The position numbers and the translations under genes are program-made. DNA of 64,000 nt from Phycisphaerales bacterium (lineage in GTDB: Bacteria > Planctomycetota > Phycisphaerae > Phycisphaerales > UBA1924), in NCBI GenBank assembly GCA_016793015.1, contig JAEUJD010000135.1:1-64000 (forward strand), written 5' to 3'. The notes beneath the pieces are model-generated. The model saw nothing but the letters and a program-made list of their open reading frames with translations, was not told the DNA's origin and did not search any database. Shown here one piece after another: positions 25,128-33,370 of the stretch; the first letter of the stretch is position 1, and the number at the start of each line of letters is the position of its first letter.

Positions 25128-26453
25128 ATGTCGACCACGCTTTTCGGGTGCGTGTGCGTCGCTGGGGCAGCTTCGCTTTTTGCCGCTGCAAACGCCGGGG
25201 CCGGAGTGATTTACGTTCGTGCAACTGCTCCAGCTGGCGGCAATGGTTCGTCGTGGGCCGCCGCTCGCAATGACCTACAGGCCGCACTTGCTGCGGCCCA
25301 GGCCGGCGATGAAATCTGGGTTGCTCAAGGCACGTACAAGCCCCATCCGACCAATCGCGCGATCAGCTTTGAGCTCAAGGACGGCGTCGCGATCTATGGC
25401 GGCTTCGTTGGCGTCGAAGATTCCCTGCTCCAGCGCAATCCCGCAAACACCAGCACGCTTTCGGGCGAGATCAACAGCGGCTCCACCAACGATAATTCTT
25501 TCCACGTCGTGCGAGCGGTTGAAGTGGGTCCGACCGCGGTGCTCGATGGTTTCCTCATCACCTCCGGTCAGGCCGTTGGCGGGGCTTGGTGGGATCAGGC
25601 GTACGGAGGCGGGCTTTATGTCGACGCGTCATTGGGCACGGCACCCACGATCCGCGGCGTGATGTTCTCGAACAACGCGGCCACTTCCAGCGGAGGCGCG
25701 GTCTATATCGCCGGAGGCCAGATACGTCTGGAGCGGTGCTTCTTCTTCGGCAACCGAATCAGCGGCAGCAGCGGCGTCGGCGGCGCGATCGGGGTCGGCA
25801 CTGTCGTCTCGACCCATTTGACGCTCGCGAACTGCGTCTTTGCCCAGAATTTCACGTTGTCCGCAATCGGCGGCGGCGCGATCCACGCCGACTCGGGCGA
25901 TGTGCTGGAAGTTTACTCATCGACGTTTTACAACAATTCGGCTTCATCCGGCAGCGTTTTCGCCGGAGGAGCTTCGGCCAACTTTCGCAACTGCGTCTTC
26001 GCCGGCAGCGGCGGCTCGGGCGCGTACTTCGCGGCACCGGTCAGCGTGCAGTCGAGCATCGTTCCGGGCGGCATGACCGGCACCGGCAATGTCTCCACCG
26101 GCGCGACGTTTGTGAACGCACCGGCAGCGAACTTCCGACTGGCCCCGGGCTCGACCGGAATCGATGTCGGCAGCAACGCCGCGATTCCGCCCGGCGGATT
26201 GCCGAAGGACTACGACGTGAACCCGCGTGTGCTCAACTTCGTGATCGACATGGGCGCGTTCGAGTTCATCGCGCTCACCTGCGCCGGCGATCTGAACAAA
26301 GACGGCGTGGTCGATGATTCCGACTTCGTCGTCTTCGCTGCCGCGTACAACAACCTGCTCGACCGTGCTGGTGACCTCAACGCCGATCTGGTGACCGACG
26401 ACGCGGACTTTGTTATTTTCGCTTCAGCCTACGACACGCTTGTCTGCCCGTAG
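25128..26453 (+). CDS. Secreted right-handed beta-helix protein with a shortened dockerin-like tail
   Basis: 441 residues; ATG at 25128 follows GGGAGAG and gives a signal peptide ending near AANAGAG. The body starts with IYVRATAPAGGNGSSWAAA and LQAALAAAQAGDEIWVAQGT, the usual opening of beta-helix proteins of the Pmp/pectate-lyase-like class, followed by repeated rungs (GVMFSNNAATSSGGAVYIAG, LANCVFAQNF, VYSSTFYNNSAS, FRNCVFAGS) and the closing LAPGSTGIDVGSNA. No catalytic triad could be picked out, so binding or lyase activity is open. The tail differs from all others: the two linker Cys are both missing (NNLLDRAGDLN) while the first and last Cys remain (TC...LVCP). Confidence 0.8.
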   Translation: MSTTLFGCVCVAGAASLFAAANAGAGVIYVRATAPAGGNGSSWAAARNDLQAALAAAQAGDEIWVAQGTYKPHPTNRAISFELKDGVAIYGGFVGVEDSLLQRNPANTSTLSGEINSGSTNDNSFHVVRAVEVGPTAVLDGFLITSGQAVGGAWWDQAYGGGLYVDASLGTAPTIRGVMFSNNAATSSGGAVYIAGGQIRLERCFFFGNRISGSSGVGGAIGVGTVVSTHLTLANCVFAQNFTLSAIGGGAIHADSGDVLEVYSSTFYNNSASSGSVFAGGASANFRNCVFAGSGGSGAYFAAPVSVQSSIVPGGMTGTGNVSTGATFVNAPAANFRLAPGSTGIDVGSNAAIPPGGLPKDYDVNPRVLNFVIDMGAFEFIALTCAGDLNKDGVVDDSDFVVFAAAYNNLLDRAGDLNADLVTDDADFVIFASAYDTLVCP

Positions 26454-26465
26454 AAGGCAGGCGCT

Positions 26466-29400
26466 TCAGACTACCACGTTCACCATTTTGCCCGGCACGA
26501 CGATGATCTTTTTGACCGGCTTGCCGCCGATGGCTTTCTGCACGGCCTCGTCCGCGAGGGCCATCGACTCGATGGCTTTGGCTTCGGCGCCGGTCGGGAC
26601 CATGAGCCGCGCTCGGATCTTGCCCTGCACCTGCACGGGGATTTCGACCGCGTCATCGACGAGCATGCGTTCATCTACGGCGGGCCAGGTTTGCGTGCTG
26701 ACGCAGCCCGCGCTCTGGGTCAGGCCCATGCGTGACCAGATTTCTTCTGCGATGTGTGGGGCGAGGGGCGAGAGCATGATGCAGAAGCGCTCGGCTTGGC
26801 TCTTTGAGAATGCGCCGGGGCCTTTTTCGCCTGCCGCGGACATCGCCTCGTTGACGAGCTGGATCATCGAAGCGATGGCGGTATTGAACGAGAGGCGCTC
26901 AAAGTCCTGCCCGGCCTTGTGGATGGCGCGCTGCAGGGTTTTCTCGAGCGTCGGGCTCTCCTGTGGCGCGAGCCGGGGCTGTCCGGTTTGCTCATCGATG
27001 AGCACGCGCCAGGCCCGCTGGAGGAAGCGGAAGAGGCCGGGAATGTCCTTGGTATTCCAGGGCTTGGTCGCTTCGAGCGGGCCCATGTACATCTCGTAGA
27101 GGCGAAAGGTGTCGGCGCCGTACTCGTTAATGACGTCGTCGGGGTTGGTGACATTTTTGTACCGCTTCGACATTTTGGTCACAATGGGCGTGACCGGCTG
27201 GTTGTTCACGATCTCGACGAACTTGCCGTCGGCAACTTCTTTGACTTCGTCGATCGCGATGATGGTCTTGTCGGCGCGCTGGTAGGCGAAGCTGGTGATC
27301 AGGCCCTGATGGAACAGCTTCTGGAACGGCTCGGGCGTGCTCAAGTGGCCAAGATCGAAGAGCACGTTGTGCCAGAAGCGCGAATAGAGCAGGTGGCCGA
27401 CGGCGTGCTCGTTGCCTCCGATGTAGAGATCGACGCCTCCCAACTGGTTGTTGTCCTTCTCGCCGTCGGCATCGCCCGTGAGTCGCTTGTCGATGCCGCC
27501 CATCCAATAGCGTTCCGCTTCCTTGCCGACAAGCCGCTCGGAGTTCTTGGGGTCGCAGTAGCGGATGCAATACCAGCTCGAGCCCGCGCTGCCGGGCATG
27601 GTGTTGGTCTCGCGCCGCACGGGTGTTTCGGGCGCGAGGATGTTGGGGTCGACGCCCGCCGCGAACGCGGTGATGTTGGTCCACTGGCGCGCCTTGGCCA
27701 GCAAGGGCTGCGGATCGTCGGATTCCTCGGGCTGGTAGTCGTTCAAAGGAGGAAGAATGACCGGGAGCGACTTCTCGCCCACCGGATAGTGATTCCCCGC
27801 TTCATCAAAGACGATCGGGAAAGGCTCGCCCCAGTAGCGCTGGCGGCTGAACGTCCAGTCGCGCAGCTTGAAGCGGGTCTGCGCCGTGCCGACGCCGGCG
27901 GTTTCCATCCACGCGATGATGGCCTTGATGGCGTCGTCGCTCGAAAGTCCATCGAGGGAAACCGCGGGCAGGTCGCCCTTTGCCGGGCGCGACGAGTGAA
28001 CCGCCACGCCGCCCGCGATTCCTGCTTCGCCCCGCCACGACTGGAACCCGCGCCGATCGAAGATGTGCTTGAGCTGCGCGAGCGTCGCAATGTCCATCGA
28101 CGCGAACGCTTCGAGCCAGGTGATGCGGATGGCGCCGCGGGATTTCATGCCGATCGCGTCGAGTGCCGCGGCATCGATGTGGCCGGTGCTCTCGTTCGAG
28201 CCCGAACTTGCTCGCCTTGTTCGGACGACTTCGAGCGCCTTGGCAAGGTCGGGGGACTCACCCGTGACAATCCCCAAGTAGTCGGCGAGCATCTGCTGCC
28301 AGACGCTGTCGTTCCCTTCGGCCTCGGTCGCGTGGTCGCAGAAGTACTTCATCGCGAGCGCGGTGCGCGGGTAGAGAACGTCCACGATGGGGAGGTTGAA
28401 CTTCCTGGCGAACTCAAAATCGCGTTCGTCGTGCGCCGGCACCGCCATGATCGCGCCGGTGCCGTAGCCCATCAGCACGTAGTCGGCGACCCAGACGGGG
28501 ATCTTCTCGTCGGTGAGCGGGTTGATCGCGTAGACGCCGCTGAAGACGCCGGTCTTGTCCTTGCCCTCCATCCGGTCAACGTCGGAGGTGTTTCGTGCCT
28601 TTGCGACGTACGCGCCGAGCGCTGCAGCATCCGTCTCTGAACTCGGATGGCGCAGCACATGATCGATCAGCGGATGCTCGGGCGCGATGACCATGAAAGT
28701 CGCGCCGAAGATCGTGTCCGGGCGGGTGGTGTAGACCGTGAGCGTCAAAGGCATATCCGCCTTCGCGCTCTTGAGTTCGCTCAGGGCCTGGAGCGAAAGA
28801 GAATGCCCGTCGATATCGAAATCGACCTCGGCACCCGTCGACTTGCCGATCCATTCCGCCTGCTGGATGCGGGTGGACGATGGCCAATCGAGCCGGCCGA
28901 GCTGTTCGAGCAGGCGATCCGCGTACGAAGTGATGCGGAACATCCACTGCTTGAGGGGCTTTCGCAGCACCGGGTAGCCGCCCCGCTCGGAGCGCCCATC
29001 GATCACTTCGTCATTCGCGAGCACGGTGCCGAGCTTGGGGCACCAGTTGACCGTCTGCTCGCCCAGATACGCGAGACGCTGGTTATCGATGAAGAGCCGG
29101 CGTGCCTCCTGCGTGAGTTCGTGCCACGCGCGCCCGAGGTTCATGCCCCCTTCGAGCGGCGCAGCAAAGCCGGAAAGCCCTTCGCGGACGATCTCGCCGC
29201 TCGGGCCGACGCGGATCGCGCCGGATTCGAGTTGAGAGATCAGGTCCGAGATCGGCCGCGCCCGACCCTTCGAGAGCCCGCTCGGTGATTCTGCCTCTTC
29301 ATCAAACCACGAGTTGTACACCTGAAGAAAGATCCACTGCGTCCACTTGTAGTAATCCTCGTCGATCGTGCCGAACTCGCGCGACCAGTCGTAGCAAAAA

Positions 29401-29819
29401 CCAAAGCGCTTCAACTGGCGCCGGAAGTTGTCGACCGCCTTCCTGGTCGTGAACGCCGGATGCACACCGGTCTGGATCGCGTACTGCTCCGCCGGCAAAC
29501 CGAACGCGTCCCAGCCCATCGGGTGCAGGACGTTGAAGCCCTTCAGTTTCTTATAGCGGCAGACGATGTCCGTCGCGGTGTAGCCCTCCGGGTGGCCGAC
29601 GTGCAGCCCCGCGCCCGACGGGTACGGGAACATGTCGAGGCAGTAGAACTTGGGCTTGGAAGCATCGAAGCCCGCCTCGCCCGGGTTGGGCTGGCGGAAG
29701 GTCTGATTCGACTCCCAATAGCCCTGCCAGCGCTGTTCAAGCTGATCCGCAGCGGCAGCGTTGTAGCGGTGGGGGAAGTCGGATTCTCGCGAACTGGAAT
29801 CGGGCGCGCTCTGGCTCAT
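26466..29819 (-). CDS. leuS: Leucyl-tRNA synthetase
   Basis: Class I synthetase charging tRNA-Leu. 1,117 residues against about 820-880 in typical bacteria. The HIGH box is HVGH at about 73-76 (MFPYPSGAGLHVGH), and the KMSKS loop is KMSKR near 881. Extra length lies in at least two places: about 65 residues before LAYLGEQTVNWCPKLGTVL, and another segment (RRASSGSNES to AKGDLPAVS) before RLRDW-type KLRDWTFSRQRYWGEPFP. The zinc-ribbon Cys after VIDG are replaced by RSERGGYP. The editing domain is present (TLTVYTTRPDTIFGATFMV, then MAVPAHDERDFEFA with the conserved Asp). Ends IIVVPGKMVNVVV, the normal LeuRS C-terminus. It follows a dockerin-type gene by 30 bases and is convergent with the beta-helix gene. 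Confidence 0.96.
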   Translation of the reverse strand: MSQSAPDSSSRESDFPHRYNAAAADQLEQRWQGYWESNQTFRQPNPGEAGFDASKPKFYCLDMFPYPSGAGLHVGHPEGYTATDIVCRYKKLKGFNVLHPMGWDAFGLPAEQYAIQTGVHPAFTTRKAVDNFRRQLKRFGFCYDWSREFGTIDEDYYKWTQWIFLQVYNSWFDEEAESPSGLSKGRARPISDLISQLESGAIRVGPSGEIVREGLSGFAAPLEGGMNLGRAWHELTQEARRLFIDNQRLAYLGEQTVNWCPKLGTVLANDEVIDGRSERGGYPVLRKPLKQWMFRITSYADRLLEQLGRLDWPSSTRIQQAEWIGKSTGAEVDFDIDGHSLSLQALSELKSAKADMPLTLTVYTTRPDTIFGATFMVIAPEHPLIDHVLRHPSSETDAAALGAYVAKARNTSDVDRMEGKDKTGVFSGVYAINPLTDEKIPVWVADYVLMGYGTGAIMAVPAHDERDFEFARKFNLPIVDVLYPRTALAMKYFCDHATEAEGNDSVWQQMLADYLGIVTGESPDLAKALEVVRTRRASSGSNESTGHIDAAALDAIGMKSRGAIRITWLEAFASMDIATLAQLKHIFDRRGFQSWRGEAGIAGGVAVHSSRPAKGDLPAVSLDGLSSDDAIKAIIAWMETAGVGTAQTRFKLRDWTFSRQRYWGEPFPIVFDEAGNHYPVGEKSLPVILPPLNDYQPEESDDPQPLLAKARQWTNITAFAAGVDPNILAPETPVRRETNTMPGSAGSSWYCIRYCDPKNSERLVGKEAERYWMGGIDKRLTGDADGEKDNNQLGGVDLYIGGNEHAVGHLLYSRFWHNVLFDLGHLSTPEPFQKLFHQGLITSFAYQRADKTIIAIDEVKEVADGKFVEIVNNQPVTPIVTKMSKRYKNVTNPDDVINEYGADTFRLYEMYMGPLEATKPWNTKDIPGLFRFLQRAWRVLIDEQTGQPRLAPQESPTLEKTLQRAIHKAGQDFERLSFNTAIASMIQLVNEAMSAAGEKGPGAFSKSQAERFCIMLSPLAPHIAEEIWSRMGLTQSAGCVSTQTWPAVDERMLVDDAVEIPVQVQGKIRARLMVPTGAEAKAIESMALADEAVQKAIGGKPVKKIIVVPGKMVNVVV

Positions 29820-29849
29820 GGGAAGGCAAGGGTAGCGCGAAAGCCACTC

Positions 29850-30710
29850 TTACGGGCAGAGCAGCACGTTGTACGCGCCGGCGAAGATGACGAAATCGGT
29901 GTCATCAACAAACCCGTCATTGTTCAAGTCGGCAGGACATCCGGGCGGCATCGCCGGATCCGAACAGTCAAGAATGTTGTATGCGAGCGCGAAGGTGACG
30001 AAGTCGGCGTCATCGACATAGCCGTCGCCACTGAGGTCGCCCGGGCACGGGCGCTGAAAGAGCTCGAATTTGAAGTAGGGTCCGTTCTTGAGCTTGATGG
30101 CGTAGTCGGCTGTTGTATCTCCGCCGTGAAAATTCACGAGTGTGAAATCCCACGAAAGGTGATACTGGACTCCCAAGTCGAGCGCTCCGGTCTGCGTTCC
30201 AAACTGGGGCGACGAGGGCGTCCAAAGCACGCCCGGGCCGTTCAGCGCGACGCTGTTGGTGTACAGAACCGGGCCGTGCGGAATGGCGATCTTGAGGTCG
30301 ACCAGGCTCGACGCGGTTGTCGAGGCGGGCGTGCCGAACTCGACGACGTTCATGAAGCCGGCAAAGGTGTAGGAAAGATTCGGAACGATGGGGGTGAAGT
30401 ACAAATTACCCCGGACCCCCACTTGCGCGCCGGGCCCCCCGCTGTAGTACCCGGCCGCCATCTCGATCACTTGGATCAAAAGCCCGGCCGGCTGAAGTGA
30501 GACGTCATGCTTGCTGACGATAATCGTCTGGGACGGCCCCGTGAGCGGGTTGATGACGGCACCCATGTAAAGGGGCGGGTTGTTGGATCCGATCGCCTCG
30601 GCCTGAATCGATGTGCCGGCATCGACGGTAATCGGCACGACGCCGAGCGACAGCGACTGTTGCGTGCACAATCCAGCCAATAGGCAAAGAGTTGCAAAGG
30701 GCTTTCGCAT
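29850..30710 (-). CDS. Secreted protein of unknown fold with dockerin-like tail
   Basis: 286 residues with signal peptide (MRKPFATLCLLAGLCTQQSLS). Residues about 25-215 are not recognised; they contain DAGTSIQAEAIGSNN, a long hydrophobic-strand pattern and LSWDFTLVNFHGGDTTADY, suggesting an all-beta ectodomain. The tail is the canonical one, linker LDCSDPAMPPGC and end VLLCP. No good SD is seen before the ATG. It lies 30 bases upstream of leuS on the same strand, an odd partner for a housekeeping gene, and 122 bases downstream of folC. Confidence 0.7.
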   Translation of the reverse strand: MRKPFATLCLLAGLCTQQSLSLGVVPITVDAGTSIQAEAIGSNNPPLYMGAVINPLTGPSQTIIVSKHDVSLQPAGLLIQVIEMAAGYYSGGPGAQVGVRGNLYFTPIVPNLSYTFAGFMNVVEFGTPASTTASSLVDLKIAIPHGPVLYTNSVALNGPGVLWTPSSPQFGTQTGALDLGVQYHLSWDFTLVNFHGGDTTADYAIKLKNGPYFKFELFQRPCPGDLSGDGYVDDADFVTFALAYNILDCSDPAMPPGCPADLNNDGFVDDTDFVIFAGAYNVLLCP

Positions 30711-30832
30711 CAGAAGTCACCGAGATCGTCGGTACCCAGCAGAACTTCGCCATTGTACTTTGATGCGAACCGCTCAACAACGCCCAATTCAGGGGCTTTG
30801 GCGGTCTGAGTACCGAATGCGCCTCTGAGCTT

Positions 30833-32380
30833 TCAGCGCCGGGACGGGGCTTTGTTCGCTCCCGCGACAACGCGGACTTGCGCATCACGAGCCTTGCGTG
30901 CTTCTACCAGCCGCTTTGCTTCACCCGCGAGATAGAACGAGCCGGTCACACAAATCAGGTCATCCCTTTGCGCCGCCTTGGCGGCAATATTGATGGCCTC
31001 TTTCAATGACGGGGCAACCTGCGACATTTTTCCGGACGTTTCGGTAAACCGGCGATGCAGTTCGCGCGGGTCCGCGGCACGAGAGTTCAAATCGGCCTTG
31101 GTGAAAATGATTTTGTCCGCACCGGTTCCCAAGCGAGAGAGCATGCCCGCGATGTCCTTATCCGCGGCACAGCCGAAGATCACGATCAGCGAGTCGTACT
31201 TGATGTGAGAGCCGAGCGATTTCATCAGCGCGTGGATCGACTCGGGGTTGTGGGCGCCGTCTACGACGATTCTGGGCTGCGAATAGATCAGTTCCATCCG
31301 GGCTGGGTTCGGAGTCTGGGCCAGGCCTGCCGCGGCACGCCGCTCGGTGATCGCGACGCCGCGTTCTTTGAGGCGGTCGAGAATGGCGAGCGCGATCCCG
31401 CAGTTCAGCGCCTGGTGCTCTCCCTTGAGCGGAACAGCGACGTGCTCGAACTGCATGCGGGGCGTCGAAAGCGAGACCCGCATGTGCGCGCCGAGCTGCG
31501 AGGTGCTCTCGAAGCGGCTCGAGAAATCGATGGTCTGGCCGACAACAGCGATTGGGGCGCCCTCACGGGCCGCGACTTCCTTGATGGCCTCGAGGACCAT
31601 CGGCTTCTGCTGCGGGATCGTGATGATCGGTATCCCGGGCTTGATGATCCCGGCCTTCTCACGGGCGATCTTGTCGAGCGTGTCGCCCAGGATGTGCGTG
31701 TGCTCGAGCTGGATCGAGGTGATCGCGCAGACATCGGGCGTGATGACATTGGTCGAATCGAGCCGCCCGCCCAGGCCGACCTCGATCACGGCGACGTCCA
31801 CGGCCTCTTTGGCAAAGTGAACGAATGCCGCGGCGGTCATGAGCTCGAAGAACGTGGCCGTTCCCGAGCGGCGTTTGATCGATTCCGCCGCGACGGCGAC
31901 CTCGGAGACCAGCGAAACAAAGTCACGCTCCGAGATCATCTGCCCGTTGAGACGGATGCGTTCGCGGATGTCGCCGATGTGCGGGCTGGTGTAGAGGCCG
32001 GTGGTAAGCCCGCATCCGACGAGCGCCGCGCTCGTCATTTCGCAGACGCTCCCCTTGCCCTTGCTGCCCGCGACGTGGACGCTGCGGAAAGTGCGGTGCG
32101 GGTTGTCGAGCGCTTCCATCAGCGCTTCCATCCGGTCGAGCTTCCAGACCTGCGCCGGTACCTTTTTGGGATTGAGCGCTTCGACGTTGGTGCGGCTGTA
32201 GAGGTAGCGCGTCGCTTCGTCGAAATCGGCGAAGCCCTTGAAACCCGGGCCGACGGCCGGCGCGGGCGTTGTGCTGTCCTTGCGGATGACGCGCAGCAGC
32301 GTGTGACGCCGACGCTTCTTCGTCAGCTTGCTCGGCTTCTTTCCATCACGACGCGGGGTTGGCTTTTTGGCTGGAGGCAT
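30833..32380 (-). CDS. folC: Folylpolyglutamate synthase / dihydrofolate synthase
   Basis: 515 residues. Mur-ligase-fold enzyme adding glutamate to dihydropteroate and folates. P-loop GSKGKGSV follows VHVAG; other landmarks are TTGLYTSPHIGDIRERIRLN, DVAVIEVGLGGRLDSTNV, TSIQLEHTHILGDTLDKIA, REKAGIIKPG, RIVVDGAHNPES and FGCAADKDIAGML. The first 36 residues are an unusual Lys/Arg-rich extension (KKPTPRRDGKKPSKLTKKRR) not part of the family; no alternative start with a better SD was found. A perfect palindrome lies about 85-105 bases upstream of the start. Confidence 0.92.
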   Translation of the reverse strand: MPPAKKPTPRRDGKKPSKLTKKRRRHTLLRVIRKDSTTPAPAVGPGFKGFADFDEATRYLYSRTNVEALNPKKVPAQVWKLDRMEALMEALDNPHRTFRSVHVAGSKGKGSVCEMTSAALVGCGLTTGLYTSPHIGDIRERIRLNGQMISERDFVSLVSEVAVAAESIKRRSGTATFFELMTAAAFVHFAKEAVDVAVIEVGLGGRLDSTNVITPDVCAITSIQLEHTHILGDTLDKIAREKAGIIKPGIPIITIPQQKPMVLEAIKEVAAREGAPIAVVGQTIDFSSRFESTSQLGAHMRVSLSTPRMQFEHVAVPLKGEHQALNCGIALAILDRLKERGVAITERRAAAGLAQTPNPARMELIYSQPRIVVDGAHNPESIHALMKSLGSHIKYDSLIVIFGCAADKDIAGMLSRLGTGADKIIFTKADLNSRAADPRELHRRFTETSGKMSQVAPSLKEAINIAAKAAQRDDLICVTGSFYLAGEAKRLVEARKARDAQVRVVAGANKAPSRR

Positions 32381-32465
32381 GAGGGGTTGCGCCGATCGTA
32401 ACGCGGCGCTTGCCCCGGTCCAAACAAATATTCATTTGCACGCAAGTTCGCATGTTGTGCGCGCC

Positions 32466-32486
32466 CACAGATTTGTGGAATCTGTG
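32466..32486. promoter_or_regulatory. Perfect palindrome between pdxJ and folC
   Basis: CACAGATT (32466-32473), five-base centre TGTGG, AATCTGTG (32479-32486). On the minus strand it lies just after a TTTTTGACG sequence that could be a -35 box for folC. It may be an operator or a short hairpin after pdxJ; there is no T-run for a terminator. Confidence 0.4.
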
Positions 32487-32553
32487 CGTCAAAAATCCGT
32501 AAAACCACCCGGTCCGCGCGCGGTTCCCGGTCGCTCGGGCTGCTCGCAATCCG

Positions 32554-33321
32554 TTATCCGACAAGCCGTTTCATCTCGCGCACCGCTTGTTCCATGCCCA
32601 CAAAGACCGCCCGCGCCACGATCGAGTGACCGATGTGCAGTTCGCGGATGTCCGACCGCGCTCCGGGCAGCGATAGCAGATCCTGCGTGTTTTCATAGTT
32701 CAGGGCATGCCCGGCATGGATGCGGAGCACGTGCGAAAAATCACGCACGCAGTGAACAAAAGCTTCCCGTGCTTGCTGGTACGCGGCGCCGCCCGCGCCC
32801 GTGCGATCGGTCCACGCGTGAGCGAAAGCGCCGGTGTGGATCTCGATCGCGTCGAACCCGGCCTCGGCCGCGGCGGCCGCCTGTTCGGGCTCGGGCGTGA
32901 TGAACGCGCTTGTCACGATGCCCGCTGCCTTGAGCGGTGCGAGGAACTTCTTCCAGTGCTCGATCCGCCCCGCAACCGCGAGGCCGCCTTCGGTCGTCAC
33001 TTCCTGCCGGCCTTCGGGCACAAGCGTGACCTGGTCCACCCGCTGACGCAGCGCGATCGCCTGCATCTCGGGCGTGCCGGCCATCTCCAGGTTGAACTTC
33101 ACATGGCACGAGGCACGCACTAATTCGACATCGCGGTCAATCACATGGCGGCGATCCTCGCGCAGGTGGACTGTGATGCACTCCGCGCCGCCCCGAACCG
33201 CCGCCGCTGCGGCGGGGACGACGTCGGGCTCGCCGTAGCCTGAGCTGCCTCCCGGGCCGCTCCGATAGCGGGCTTGACGGATGGTCGCGACGTGATCGAC
33301 GTTCACTCCGAGTAGCGGCAT
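32554..33321 (-). CDS. pdxJ: Pyridoxine 5'-phosphate synthase
   Basis: 255 residues from ATG at 33321, the normal family N-terminus (MPLLGVNVDHVATIRQAR); the longer frame to 33390 is rejected. Condenses 1-deoxy-D-xylulose 5-phosphate with 3-amino-2-oxopropyl phosphate in the DXP-dependent B6 pathway. TIM-barrel landmarks: CITVHLREDRRHVIDRDV (phosphate/catalytic His and Arg), FNLEMAGTPEM, VTLVPEGRQEVTTEGGL, AIEIHTGAFAHAW, IHAGHALNYEN and ELHIGHSIVARAVFVGM. pdxA, the preceding pathway step, is in the same window at 59.6 kb but not linked. Confidence 0.96.
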   Translation of the reverse strand: MPLLGVNVDHVATIRQARYRSGPGGSSGYGEPDVVPAAAAAVRGGAECITVHLREDRRHVIDRDVELVRASCHVKFNLEMAGTPEMQAIALRQRVDQVTLVPEGRQEVTTEGGLAVAGRIEHWKKFLAPLKAAGIVTSAFITPEPEQAAAAAEAGFDAIEIHTGAFAHAWTDRTGAGGAAYQQAREAFVHCVRDFSHVLRIHAGHALNYENTQDLLSLPGARSDIRELHIGHSIVARAVFVGMEQAVREMKRLVG

Positions 33322-33370
33322 CGCCCGATTGTTAGTCGAAGCCGGAGGGGCTATCGCGTACCGTCTGGGC

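Noticed and set aside
2675-30710. A true cellulosome
   Set aside because: The tails resemble dockerins, but no cohesin, scaffoldin or CBM3 was found in the window, so calling it a cellulosome is unsupported.
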